DNA of 38,694 nt from JBEKYD01 sp049509915 (GTDB lineage Bacteria > Acidobacteriota > Terriglobia > Bryobacterales > Bryobacteraceae). Shown one piece after another: positions 14,531 through 22,382 of the stretch. The notes under the pieces are model-generated. The model made no database searches. It saw only the letters and a list, made by a program, of their open reading frames with translations, and had not been told where the DNA came from. Both the position numbers and the translations under genes were made by a program. The stretch covers positions 1 through 38,694 of the forward strand of contig JBEKZL010000030.1 of assembly GCA_049509915.1 (NCBI GenBank). Reading direction: 5' to 3'. How positions within the stretch are numbered: the stretch's first letter is position 1; each line of letters starts with the position of its first letter.

Positions 14531-15871
14531 CTAGCAATACGGGTCGGCGCGATGTACGGATATTCGGGAACAGCTTGGGCTGCTGGAGCAGGTGTGGACG
14601 CTTCTTCGCCATCGATAGCCGTACGCCAAGTTCAGCGGCAGCGTCCACCACAACTGGACGGGCGACCGGGACAGGCGTCTGGCCATGCTTGCCAGCGAGT
14701 AAAATCGCTCGTTCGCATACCGGAAGCCGGCCAACAATTCCGCGGCACTCATGCGCTTTGGAAGATAAACCACGTCCTCGCGACTATTGTATTTTCGCCA
14801 GTCTCGGGTTAATATACGCCCCTCGGCTTCCATCTTCCGAAACAGCGGCGTTCCGGGGAATGGCGTCAGTATGTTGAACGTCGCGTTCTGAACCCCGGCG
14901 GTCTCCAGAAACTCAATGGTGCGCTCGAATATCTCCGGTGTATCCTGGTCGAACCCGAAAATAATTCCGGCTTGCACGGCGATCCCATGCGAATGGATGC
15001 GTTCCAGGATCCGCGAATACTCCTCGGTCCGATTGAACCGCTTGTTCTGATCGGCCAGGTTGTGCTGGGAGATCGACTCGAGCCCTAAGAACAACTGTTT
15101 GCATCCGCTCCGAGCCGCGAGTTCCAGGAACTCGTCATCGCGGCCGGCATGAACGCTCGCCTGGCTGCTCCACCACTTTCGATAAGGCGCAATGGCGCGG
15201 AACAGTCCCTTTGCGTATGCCATGTCGCCGGCAATGTTATCATCCCAAAAAATCACCACGTCTCCCTTGAAGGAGGCGTATTCCGCGGCTACCTCGGGTA
15301 TCGGCCGGCTGCGCAACTTATAGCGGTACATCACGGGAATCGCGCAGAAATTGCATTGGCCGGGGCATCCCCGAGTGGCAAATAGAACGCCATTGGTATG
15401 GTCGCGCCGGTGAAACAGATCCTTGCGAGCCTGGGGAAGATTCTCCATGGATGGCGGGCTGGTTCGCCGGTACACGCTGCGGATAGAACCCGCTCGAAAG
15501 CCTCCCAGAAACTCTTCCCACAAGCCTTCCGCCTCTCCAACGAATATGACATCGGCGAATTGACGGGCCTCTTCCGGCAACAGGGTTACATGCGGACCGC
15601 CCATGGCGACGCATACGCCTCGCGCCCTGAACCGCCGGGCGATTTCATACGCGTGAAAAGCGCTGGGCGTGTGAAATGTTATGGCGACCACGTCCGCGTC
15701 GGTATTCCAGTCGAGCGCTTCGGCTTCCTCATCGACGTGAGTCACATCCCAACCCGGTGGGACTCTCGATGCCAGATAGGGCATCGTAATCTGTTGGAAG
15801 CTGAGAACCCGCGCCTTCCTGACTCTGTGTATGTCGGGCGAAGAGGCCGTTATCAGGAGAAGTTTCGGCAT
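14531..15871 (-). CDS. B12-binding-domain radical SAM protein
   Basis: 446 residues. The N-terminal ~150 residues look like a cobalamin-binding Rossmann domain ('VVAITFHTPSAFHAYEIARRFRARG', 'VAMGGPHVTLLPEEA', 'IFVGEAEGLWEEFL'). The radical SAM core carries the [4Fe-4S] motif C169-x3-C173-x2-C176 (ATRGCPGQCNFC), then 'IFWDDNIAGD', 'LFLGLESI' and 'AGIIFGFDQDTPEIFERT'. This is the architecture of anaerobic-cyclase/P-methylase-type enzymes (BchE, hopanoid and lipid methylases); the substrate is unknown. It follows the CoA-transferase genes by 21 bases. The last ~24 residues (RSVHTCSSSPSCSRISVH...) are of odd composition. Another frame from ~14610 gives a Pro/Ala-rich tail ending in a TGA that overlaps the next ATG, so a frameshift near the end is possible. 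Confidence 0.85.
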   Translation of the reverse strand: MPKLLLITASSPDIHRVRKARVLSFQQITMPYLASRVPPGWDVTHVDEEAEALDWNTDADVVAITFHTPSAFHAYEIARRFRARGVCVAMGGPHVTLLPEEARQFADVIFVGEAEGLWEEFLGGFRAGSIRSVYRRTSPPSMENLPQARKDLFHRRDHTNGVLFATRGCPGQCNFCAIPVMYRYKLRSRPIPEVAAEYASFKGDVVIFWDDNIAGDMAYAKGLFRAIAPYRKWWSSQASVHAGRDDEFLELAARSGCKQLFLGLESISQHNLADQNKRFNRTEEYSRILERIHSHGIAVQAGIIFGFDQDTPEIFERTIEFLETAGVQNATFNILTPFPGTPLFRKMEAEGRILTRDWRKYNSREDVVYLPKRMSAAELLAGFRYANERFYSLASMARRLSRSPVQLWWTLPLNLAYGYRWRRSVHTCSSSPSCSRISVHRADPYC

Positions 15872-15892
15872 GATGCGACACCCGGCGCGCGC

Positions 15893-16678
15893 TCAGCTCC
15901 TGCCGAGGATCAACCGCTGGGGGTCGATTTCGTTTCGCAGGATGGCCAGTTCCTCATCTGTCGGTTCTTCGCTCACCGGCAGCGGATCGGCGAAGAGCAT
16001 TTCAAAGCCGGTGTGGGCGACAACGTGTTCGCGCGTGACGCCGGGGTGCAGCGCTTCCACGCGCATGCGCTTCGATTCGGGGTCGAAGCCCATCAGAGCC
16101 AGCATGCCGATGACGCGGAAAGGGCCGGTTCCGGGCGGAAGTCCGGCGGCCTCGCGCGCGCCGGGGCCGGTCAGGTAGCCCGGAGTGGTCACGAAGTCGA
16201 GTTTCGGGACGAAGTGCCGGCGGTCGTGCGGAATGATGATCAGGGTGCGCCAGCAGAGCGAAGCGAGGTCGTTGGCGCCGCCGCTGCCGGGCAGTCGTAC
16301 CTTCGGTTTCCGCCAGTCGCCGCCGATGAAGGTGGAGTTGAGATTGCCATAGCAATCGATTTGCGCGCCGCCGAGGAAAGTGTAATCCACCACGCCGCGC
16401 TGGCAGGATTCCATGATCTCGTTCATAGTCTGGTGCATCAGCGCGCCGGTTTGGGTGAAGGAATCGGCCACCGAGAGCGGCAATTTCACCAGTTGCGGCG
16501 CCACGCTACCGGCTTCGAAAAGGATGGTCAGGTGGGGCGCCCTGGTCTTTTGCGCCAGCATGGCGGCGGCCAGCGGCATGCCGGTGCCGATGACTGCGGT
16601 CTTGCCGTTTTCGAGCTGGCGGGCGGCCACCGTGACCATCAGTTCCATCAGGTTGTAGCGGCGGTTATCTTCCGGCAT
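15893..16678 (-). CDS. CoA-transferase family protein, subunit B (GctB/IpdB-like)
   Basis: 261 residues. 'AVIGTGMPLAAAMLAQ', 'LTILFEAGSVAPQL' and 'LPGSGGANDLASLC' are features of the β subunit of glutaconate CoA-transferase and its relatives. Glu55 in 'LFEAG' sits where the catalytic Glu of the A. fermentans β subunit would be (my alignment by eye). Related mycobacterial IpdAB hydrolyse a ring-opened steroid CoA ester, so transferase and hydrolase roles both remain open. It starts 17 bases after subunit A ends, so the two surely form one complex. Cytoplasmic. Confidence 0.85.
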   Translation of the reverse strand: MPEDNRRYNLMELMVTVAARQLENGKTAVIGTGMPLAAAMLAQKTRAPHLTILFEAGSVAPQLVKLPLSVADSFTQTGALMHQTMNEIMESCQRGVVDYTFLGGAQIDCYGNLNSTFIGGDWRKPKVRLPGSGGANDLASLCWRTLIIIPHDRRHFVPKLDFVTTPGYLTGPGAREAAGLPPGTGPFRVIGMLALMGFDPESKRMRVEALHPGVTREHVVAHTGFEMLFADPLPVSEEPTDEELAILRNEIDPQRLILGRS

Positions 16679-16695
16679 GGCTCTCCTGACTTCAT

Positions 16696-17697
16696 CTAAC
16701 CGCGGCGCAGCGGTTCCATTTCGCGCAACTCCGCCAGGCGCTTTTCGCCGCCGGCGAGCTCCAGGTATTCGGCAAATTCGCGGGGGCCATGGATGTACTT
16801 ATCGAGAAACCGGTCGAGAGCGGCCTGGGTCTTGCCGGCTTCCATCCATTCGGCGAGGTGCGCTTCGTCGGAGTAATACTCATAGGGCATGTTGCCCGGA
16901 AAGCTGCCGTAGGGAACGTGGCAGACCGCGTCCACCAGCCAATAAGGGACCAGGGTCTTGGACGGCTCCGCCCGGAGTTCGCCGGTGGTCACAATTCGCT
17001 CGGTGGTAAGGATTAGGCGTTTGCTGGCGCGGGCCAGGTCCCAATCGGCCACGCCGATGCCATCCACGTGGGCGTTGCCGTAAATGTCGGCGCGGTGCAC
17101 GTGAATGACGCCGACATCGGGAAACAGGGCTGGAACGGCGGCGAGCGCCACGCCGGTAAAAGGGCACTGGATGCGTTTGGCGGCGCTCTTTCCAAAAGTG
17201 CCGGTGCCGAGGAGGGTGCGCACGGGCAGAAAGGGGACGCCCATGGCCGCCGCTTTGAAGCGCCAGCCGAGGGTAGCGTTGCTCCATTCGGCGACGCGCA
17301 CTTCGCCGCTCTCCATATAGCGGCGCGCGCAGGCCGAGAGGCCGCGCAATTCGAGGCCGACGATATAGGCGGCGTCGCAGCGGTCGAAGCAGCGGCCCGC
17401 TGCCAGGATCTGGAAATCATGGGTAGCGGTGTGACCGGCAAAGCCGAGGTGGGTACGGCGCCGCCGCACGACTTCGTGGAGCACGGCGGTCGAAATTCGG
17501 ACGCCGCCGAAGCCGCCCGAGGCCAGGTAGTCGCCATCATGGATAAAGCGGTCCACGGCGTCGGCCACGGTCATGAGCTTGCTGGAGAGGCTGCGCGGCT
17601 TGGCGGCGAAGAGCGCGCGGGCCGCGTCCACGTCGGGAGCAGAGAACAGTTCGCCGACGGGATCGATGGAAGCCGGTTCGGTTCTCTCGATTTCCAT
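16696..17697 (-). CDS. CoA-transferase family protein, subunit A (GctA/IpdA-like)
   Basis: 333 residues from the ATG at 17697. The frame is open to 17856, but that part overlaps the esterase gene and the family begins close to 'SLSSKLMTVADAVDRFIHDGDYLASGGFGG', which is the first strand and loop of CoA-transferase A. Later come 'HTATHDFQILAAGRCFDRCDAAYIVGLELRGLS', 'GVPFLPVRTLLGTG', 'DVGVIHVHRADIYGNAHVDG' and 'ASKRLILTTERIV', all typical of the GctA/IpdA branch. It pairs with subunit B. The start lies 4 bases past the esterase stop, so esterase, A and B are one transcription unit. Confidence 0.88.
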   Translation of the reverse strand: MEIERTEPASIDPVGELFSAPDVDAARALFAAKPRSLSSKLMTVADAVDRFIHDGDYLASGGFGGVRISTAVLHEVVRRRRTHLGFAGHTATHDFQILAAGRCFDRCDAAYIVGLELRGLSACARRYMESGEVRVAEWSNATLGWRFKAAAMGVPFLPVRTLLGTGTFGKSAAKRIQCPFTGVALAAVPALFPDVGVIHVHRADIYGNAHVDGIGVADWDLARASKRLILTTERIVTTGELRAEPSKTLVPYWLVDAVCHVPYGSFPGNMPYEYYSDEAHLAEWMEAGKTQAALDRFLDKYIHGPREFAEYLELAGGEKRLAELREMEPLRRG

Positions 17698-17701
17698 GGG
17701 T

Positions 17702-18718
17702 TCAGCCGAGGTGAAGATCGAGAAAGCGGGCCTGAGCTTGGAGGGCTTCTTTCGATTCGGGGAGGTCGAACGAATACCAGTGAGCGTGGGGCATGGCGTC
17801 GAAGACCATGAGGCGCGCGTCGACGCCGGACCGCAGCAGCGCGCGGTGAAAGTCAACGGTGCCGCTGAGGCAGATGTCGCGAGTGCCGGTCATGCAGAGA
17901 GTGGGCGGGAAACCGGTCAGGTCGGAATACATTGGCGAGAGGACAGGGTCTGCGGGGTCGGTGGTGCCGACGTAGGCCGCGAGAGTCTGGCCGGTGGACG
18001 GGCGGAAGCCCATGAAGCCGGGAATGCTGAAAAGGTGGCCGGCGTCGCCGCCGCGCGCCATGTCGGCGAAACCGGAGAAGAAACCCAACGCGGCGGGCAA
18101 GGGCAGCCGCAGTTTTTTCAACTGGGCAGCCGTTTCGGCGGTGAGAATGGCACCGGCGGAGGTGCCGTAGAGGGCGATCTTCTTGGGCGAGTGGGTCTTG
18201 AGGACCTCGCGGTAGGCGGCCACACTGTCCTCCACCGCGGCCGGGAACGGGAACTTCGGCGCCAGGCGGTACTCGACCGAGATCACGCGGGTTGCGGTGA
18301 GGGCGGCGATGGGGATGGCCTCCAGGAACGAGCCGGAGTCAGTTTGGAATCCGCCGCCATGAACGCAGATGAGGACGCGGTCTTTCTTGTGGGGAGCGGC
18401 ATTTTTCGGGGTAACGATCTTCGCCTTTACTCCAGCCACAGTGGTGTGTTCGATATCGACCGGGTAGGCGGCGAGCATTCTCTCGATGAGGGTGGCCGCT
18501 TCCTTCGATCCCTCGTCGGGCGCCCAACTGGTACCGGTGACGAGCTTGGCATAGGCTCGGGGAGAGACGGTCCTGGGGACGGGTATGGCCCGGGCGATGT
18601 GTACGGTGCCGTCGCTGTCGATGGTGGTGGAGCTGTCGGGGGCGGCCGACTGGGCCCGAGCCCGCCCGGCGAACGCGGCGGGCAAGGCAAGCAGAGAAGC
18701 CAAGTCTCTTCTAGTCAT
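17702..18718 (-). CDS. Exported HSL-type α/β-hydrolase (esterase)
   Basis: 338 residues from the ATG at 18718, preceded by AGAGG. The N-terminus MTRRDLASLLALPAAFAGRARA looks like a signal with a twin arginine. The oxyanion motif HGGGF is at 120-124, the nucleophile elbow GTSAG at 185-189 (Ser187), and 'SVEYRLAPKFPFPAAVED' lies between them, all typical of the hormone-sensitive-lipase family. The end region 'TGTRDICLSGTVDFHRAL' and 'MPHAHWYSF' supplies Asp and His. It probably cleaves small carboxylic esters outside the inner membrane. It is the first gene of the esterase-CoA-transferase A/B-radical SAM cluster. The open frame extends to 19195 through a decayed gene and is not part of it. Confidence 0.88.
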   Translation of the reverse strand: MTRRDLASLLALPAAFAGRARAQSAAPDSSTTIDSDGTVHIARAIPVPRTVSPRAYAKLVTGTSWAPDEGSKEAATLIERMLAAYPVDIEHTTVAGVKAKIVTPKNAAPHKKDRVLICVHGGGFQTDSGSFLEAIPIAALTATRVISVEYRLAPKFPFPAAVEDSVAAYREVLKTHSPKKIALYGTSAGAILTAETAAQLKKLRLPLPAALGFFSGFADMARGGDAGHLFSIPGFMGFRPSTGQTLAAYVGTTDPADPVLSPMYSDLTGFPPTLCMTGTRDICLSGTVDFHRALLRSGVDARLMVFDAMPHAHWYSFDLPESKEALQAQARFLDLHLG

Positions 18719-18849
18719 AACCTCTACTCTGACATAAAGCGATCGGCGGTTTGGATGTTTGGGAACGGTCCGGGGCCAAACCCAGTAAGCGGGTGTCTTA
18801 CTTGGATGTGTCTTTTCCGGCGATGCGCTTGCCTCTGGTCTATCGGATA

Positions 18850-19130
18850 GATGGGGTCGGAGAGGCGTCCCAGCGCCGAATGGCACGCGGTATCCGAGAT
18901 AGTGATACCGTTCGACCTGCTCACGCCACCGGCGGCTCTCTGCCGGGCCATCTACCAAGGCCAACCCCAGAGGCTCGCACGCGCTGGCGGTGCATGCCAA
19001 GGATACCATCTCGCAACAAGCCTCAGATACATCTGCGCGTCGCGGAACTCTCCCACCCAACTTCCGCACCTCGGGAAGCTTCAGGAAGCCTTCGGTCTGG
19101 AGTCTGAGTCCTGATCCGCGTACCAGCGCC
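18850..19130 (-). pseudogene. Decayed DUF4338 / DruA-like gene fragment
   Basis: Minus-strand translation upstream of the esterase contains 'GFLKLPEVRK' and then 'PAESRRWREQVERYHYLGYRVPFGA', a good match to the start of the DUF4338 (DruA-like) domain (pattern ...E-x-x-x-W-x-x-x-[IV]-x-x-[YH]-H-Y-L-G-Y-x-x-x-[FV]-G). After FGA this frame loses sense, while another frame continues with 'LSDPIYPIDQRQA', as expected for 'LRYLIYPID'. The rest of the ~300-residue domain is gone. DruA-like proteins occur in Druantia defence and as stand-alone, often transposon-associated genes. This is only a relic and is not expressed as a protein. Confidence 0.5.
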
Positions 19131-19179
19131 AGTAGCGTCGCCACGCTTCGGCCGGGTCGTCGGCAAGGGGGCATGCCAT
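19081..19179 (-). CDS. Possible 32-residue peptide with a strong ribosome-binding site
   Basis: The ATG at 19179 is preceded by TGAGGAGGTTTGACC, one of the best Shine-Dalgarno sequences in the window. It encodes MACPLADDPAEAWRRYWRWY... ending at a TGA near 19081. It overlaps the DUF4338 relic in another frame and may be a leftover start of a lost gene. I recognise no family. Confidence 0.25.
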   Translation of the reverse strand: MACPLADDPAEAWRRYWRWYADQDSDSRPKAS

Positions 19180-19558
19180 GGTCAAACCTCCTCAACCATT
19201 CGGATCTCGCAGAGGGGGTATCTCGGCGTAGGCGCCGGCACAGCTACGATTCGTTCGTCTAGCATAAGTTGTCTCCCAATTGCACGGTACGACGCCCGCA
19301 CACCGCGACCTCGCGGGAGGGCTTGTAAGTGACTGCAAAGATTGAGCGAAATATTTTTGAAAGTTTGTGATCCATTCCGGCGCGCTGGCGCGCGCGCAGC
19401 GGGACGGATGAAAAAATGCTTCGCGCCCGAGCGATTTAACTATCGAAAGGACTGACTTGCAAACGCGGCACGAAGAATGGCCGCTCCGCGCTCGCAGGTG
19501 TCGGGAGCCCATGGCGTGGCATACTTGGGCCAGGCTGGCGGAACTCGGGGCACGCCGG

Positions 19559-19586
19559 GTTCTTTCTTGATTGTTCTTTCTTGATT
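19559..19586. repeat. Perfect 14-base tandem duplication
   Basis: GTTCTTTCTTGATT occurs twice head-to-tail with no gap. It ends on the first T of the candidate -35 box (TTGACG) of the DapA-like gene, so it could alter upstream promoter contacts or be a simple slippage event. Confidence 0.7.
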
Positions 19587-19614
19587 TGACGTTCGCATTT
19601 CCGCGTGATAGTGT
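19586..19614 (+). promoter_or_regulatory. Candidate sigma-70-type promoter of the DapA-like gene
   Basis: TTGACG (19586-19591), 17-base spacer, TAGTGT (19609-19614). The -35 matches consensus at five of six positions, the -10 at three of six. It lies about 95 bases before the start codon at 19713. Judged by eye only. Confidence 0.35.
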
Positions 19615-19712
19615 TCCGAGGGTGATGGTTCGCGCGGATAGGCGGCGATTCGTGCTGCGCCGCGAAGAATCATGAAGAGGATCGACCGCTAGGGCGGGAA
19701 GGAGAGAAATCG

Positions 19713-20723
19713 ATGAAGGATCGTTGGCCAGCTCCCGGCAGGCGGGATTTTCTGCGCACGCTGGGCGGCGGCGCGCTGGGGTTAGCGTTGGCCGGCAGCG
19801 GCCTCCCGGCCGAGCCGAAACCGCTGCGCGGCGTTTTTCCCATTGGGCAGACGCCCGTGACCGAGTCCGACAAGCTCGATCTGGAATGCCTCCAGAACGA
19901 AGTCAAATTCTGCAACCGTTTCAAGGTCCACGGCTTCGCCTGGCCGCAGATTGCCAGCGGCTGGGCGAGCCTTTCCGAGAAGGAGAGGCTGGATGGCGCC
20001 GAAGCCATCCTCGCCGCCGGCAAGGGCGGCCACACGGCGCTGGTGATCGGAGTGCAGAACAAGGAAGGCGATATCGATCGATCGATCGCGTATGCTAAAC
20101 ATGCGGCCGCCAATGGCGCCGATGCCATCATCTCGCTGCCTCCGGAGAAAGCCGACGACCAGGCCACGATGGCATATTACAAGACCCTCGGCCAGGCCAC
20201 CCAACTGCCGCTGATCGTGCAGAGCCGGGGCGATATGAGCGTGGACCTGATCGTCGCCATGGCCAGGCAGATCCCCACCATGAAGTGCATCAAAGATGAG
20301 GCCGGCAACCCGCTGGCAAGGGTGGGGGAGATCCGCGAGCGCACCGGCGACAACCTGGCGGTGTTTTCCGGGAATGGCGTGCGCACCATGATCGACGAGA
20401 TGCGGCTCGGTTTCTCGGGCCACTGCCCCTTCACCGTACTCGCCGACTTCTACGCCGCCACCTTCGATCTCTGGCACGCCGGCAAACGCAGGGAGGCGTT
20501 CGACATGTTCGGCCGGATCCAGGCGTTCAGCAGCATCACAGGCGCCAACAGCTATCTCATGGTGGTACGCGGCGTCTTCAGGGAAAACACCAAGACGCGC
20601 GCCATGAGCACGGCGGGCGGCGGCCGATCGGGGCAAGACGCGGCACGCCCGCTCGACGAGGCCACCAAGCAGGCTGTCCGCGACAGCTGGGATCAGTTCA
20701 TGAAGCCCTACCTGCGCGGTTAG
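19713..20723 (+). CDS. Twin-arginine-exported DapA/NAL-superfamily protein
   Basis: 336 residues. The N-terminus carries a twin-arginine signal (GRRDFLRTLGGGALGLALAGSG). The mature part is a dihydrodipicolinate-synthase-type barrel: 'GVFPIGQTPVTE', 'LSEKERLDGAEAILAA' and the Schiff-base lysine as Lys194 in 'MKCIKDEAGNP'. Two usual features are changed: the Thr-Thr-Gly-Glu region reads 'IASGWASLSEKER', and the strand that normally ends in the catalytic Tyr (LYN) reads 'LIVQS' (Gln170). An aldolase or lyase acting on a sugar acid outside the cytoplasm is possible, but true DHDPS activity is unlikely. GGAAGGAGAG lies before the ATG. Two adjoining hairpins follow the gene. Confidence 0.85.
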   Translation: MKDRWPAPGRRDFLRTLGGGALGLALAGSGLPAEPKPLRGVFPIGQTPVTESDKLDLECLQNEVKFCNRFKVHGFAWPQIASGWASLSEKERLDGAEAILAAGKGGHTALVIGVQNKEGDIDRSIAYAKHAAANGADAIISLPPEKADDQATMAYYKTLGQATQLPLIVQSRGDMSVDLIVAMARQIPTMKCIKDEAGNPLARVGEIRERTGDNLAVFSGNGVRTMIDEMRLGFSGHCPFTVLADFYAATFDLWHAGKRREAFDMFGRIQAFSSITGANSYLMVVRGVFRENTKTRAMSTAGGGRSGQDAARPLDEATKQAVRDSWDQFMKPYLRG

Positions 20724-20753
20724 CTGAGCCAGGTTTCGAGTTCGTCGGCACAG

Positions 20754-20794
20754 AGCCGGGCTGGCGCCCGGCTGGACCGATCGACGATCGGTCC
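20754..20794. repeat. Two directly adjoining perfect hairpins
   Basis: AGCCGGGC-TGGC-GCCCGGCT (20754-20773) is followed without any gap by GGACCGATCG-A-CGATCGGTCC (20774-20794). Both stems are perfect (8 and 10 base pairs). They lie 31 bases after the DapA-like stop. No T-run follows, so a classical terminator is unlikely; mRNA 3'-end protection or a BIME-like repeat are alternatives. Confidence 0.75.
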
Positions 20795-20932
20795 GCAGGT
20801 TAGACAACGTGCCCCACAGAAAACGGGTGTGATCTTTTCTTCTTTCAGGGCGCGAAATGCTGGGGGCGACTTCAGGAACTGGGAATCTCGGCGCTGCAGC
20901 CGGAGCGCCCGCGCCACGAAACCGCGCGGGTA

Positions 20933-21112
20933 TCAGCGAATCAACCGAAGCAAGCCGTAACACACCAGGCAAACCCAGAAGTCGACCGCGAGCCCCCAAT
21001 CGATACGGTAGATGCCGTGTTGCGCGCGCGGCGGCAGGTATCGCTCGACGCCGAAGTAAATCGCATTTCCGGCCAGCACGGCAATCAGCGACTGCCAGAA
21101 TCGCCGTTTCAT
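20933..21112 (-). CDS. 59-residue two-span membrane protein
   Basis: The start is the ATG at 21112 (MKRRFWQSLIAVLAGNAIYFGVERYLPPRAQHG), chosen over the longer frame from 21271 because the upstream residues are not membrane-like and overlap the neighbouring pseudogene. There are two hydrophobic spans (~8-25 and ~40-56), with 'YLPP' and 'YRIDWGLAVDFWVCLVCYGL' between and after. I recall near-identical small proteins in Solibacter-like genomes, always of unknown function. No operon partner. Confidence 0.65.
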   Translation of the reverse strand: MKRRFWQSLIAVLAGNAIYFGVERYLPPRAQHGIYRIDWGLAVDFWVCLVCYGLLRLIR

Positions 21113-21372
21113 GAAGCCCGGTTCCACGGGCCGATGGCGATCATGAAGTTCACCGGCTTCAGAGTAGCACTTTAGCGGGCGGCGGGCCGCGCATGAGGGG
21201 CTTTGCTGCCAGAGTTTGGCGGATCGAGGTGCAATTTTAGGATGGTTCGCCCGCGATTGGGGCGGAGTCACGGGGAGAACCGGTCAAAACCGGCGATATC
21301 GATCCCCGTTGCGTTTCGAAGACAAACGAACCGCCGAAGCCGGCGCCACTGGAAGCCGCGGCCCACACTTGG

Positions 21373-21900
21373 ATGCCCGATGCCGACGTTTGGGACCGGA
21401 TCAAGAAGCACTCTGTCGAGCGACCGGCCACGGTTACCATCAGCGGCTTCCGGGACAGCAAATCGAACCAGGCAATTTCCGCTGGCCGGATAACCATCGA
21501 AAGTTCCAAAGACCCTGTAGGGGCGCCCATATTCTACCGTGACGTGCCGCTTTTGCCCACGGAAACGGAAAAAGGCGTGATCCGGCCATTACCGCCGGAT
21601 GCATCCAGTCTGATTGCCTGGCGGCTGCGCAGTATCGATCGCCCCCAAAGCCGGTTGATTCTCGACGGCTTGCCGATGTGCACCAACTGTCATTCTTTTT
21701 CTCTCGATGGCAAGGCCCTGGGGATGGACGTGGATGGTCCGGAGAACGACAAAGGCACCTATGCCATCGCACCCATCGCGCCGCGCATGTCGATTCGGGA
21801 CCGGGACGTAATCACCTGGAATTCCTTTCGGGATAAGCCGGCCGGACACCATACGATCGGGTTTTTGTCGCAGGTTTCGCCCGACGGCAGTATGCCGTAA
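21373..21900 (+). CDS. N-proximal open fragment of the PD40/TPR pseudogene
   Basis: 175-residue frame from the ATG at 21373. It holds the jelly-roll-like part ('ERPATVTISGFRD', 'DPVGAPIFYRDVPL'), the haem-binding motif CTNCH at about 21679-21693, and 'MDVDGPENDKGTYAIAP'. It ends artificially at 'SPDGSMP' where one base is lost; family sequence also lies in the same frame upstream of this ATG to 21241. Not a functional protein by itself. Confidence 0.5.
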   Translation: MPDADVWDRIKKHSVERPATVTISGFRDSKSNQAISAGRITIESSKDPVGAPIFYRDVPLLPTETEKGVIRPLPPDASSLIAWRLRSIDRPQSRLILDGLPMCTNCHSFSLDGKALGMDVDGPENDKGTYAIAPIAPRMSIRDRDVITWNSFRDKPAGHHTIGFLSQVSPDGSMP

Positions 21901-22301
21901 CCACGCTCAACGAAGAACTCTACGACGTCAACTTCAAGGACTACCGGTTTCTGCAGGTGTTTTATCGGCGCGGGGGATCCTGGCGTGGTACAGCCGGGCG
22001 AGCGGAGAAATGAAAGCTCTCCCCGGCGCGGACGATCCGCGTTACGTTCAGACCGATAGCGGTGGAGTCCCGATGGCAAATACGTGATTTTCGTCCGCGC
22101 GGAAGCCAGGAATCCGTATCCCGCAGGCGGGAAGTTGGCCGAGTATGCCAGCGATCCGAAAGAGACGCAAATTCAGTACGACCTGTACCGCGTTCCGTTC
22201 AACGGGGGCAAAGGCGGGCGAGCGGAGGCGATCGAAGGGGCGTCGCGCAACGGCTTGAGCAATTCGTTTCCCAAGGTTTCTCCCGACGGCCGCTGGATCG
22301 T

Positions 22302-22333
22302 ATTTGTCAAATGCCGCATTTGTCAAATGCCGC
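22302..22333 (+). repeat. Perfect 16-base tandem duplication inside the pseudogene
   Basis: ATTTGTCAAATGCCGC occurs twice without a gap. Removing one copy rejoins 'GRWIVFVKCR' to 'NGQLMRPDSQLYIVP' in one frame, so the duplication itself is the frameshifting lesion, typical of replication slippage. Confidence 0.9.
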
Positions 22334-22382
22334 AATGGACAACTGATGCGCCCCGATAGCCAGCTTTATATCGTTCCGGCCA

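Larger units (their letters stand above)
18719..19712. other. Gene-poor kilobase between esterase and DapA-like gene
   Basis: No intact gene is visible over about 990 bases. It holds the DUF4338 relic (18850-19130), the short peptide frame at 19081, a perfect 14-base tandem duplication at 19559-19586 and a candidate promoter at 19586. Between 19200 and 19550 I see no reading frame with convincing composition on either strand. It looks like a site of past insertion and decay. Confidence 0.6.

Noticed and set aside
20720..20917. A 65-codon minus-strand frame (ending CLTCGPIVDRSS...ELETWLS)
   Set aside because: Its end overlaps the DapA-like stop and it runs through both perfect hairpins; composition is weak and no family is recognisable. 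It remains a low-probability small gene.
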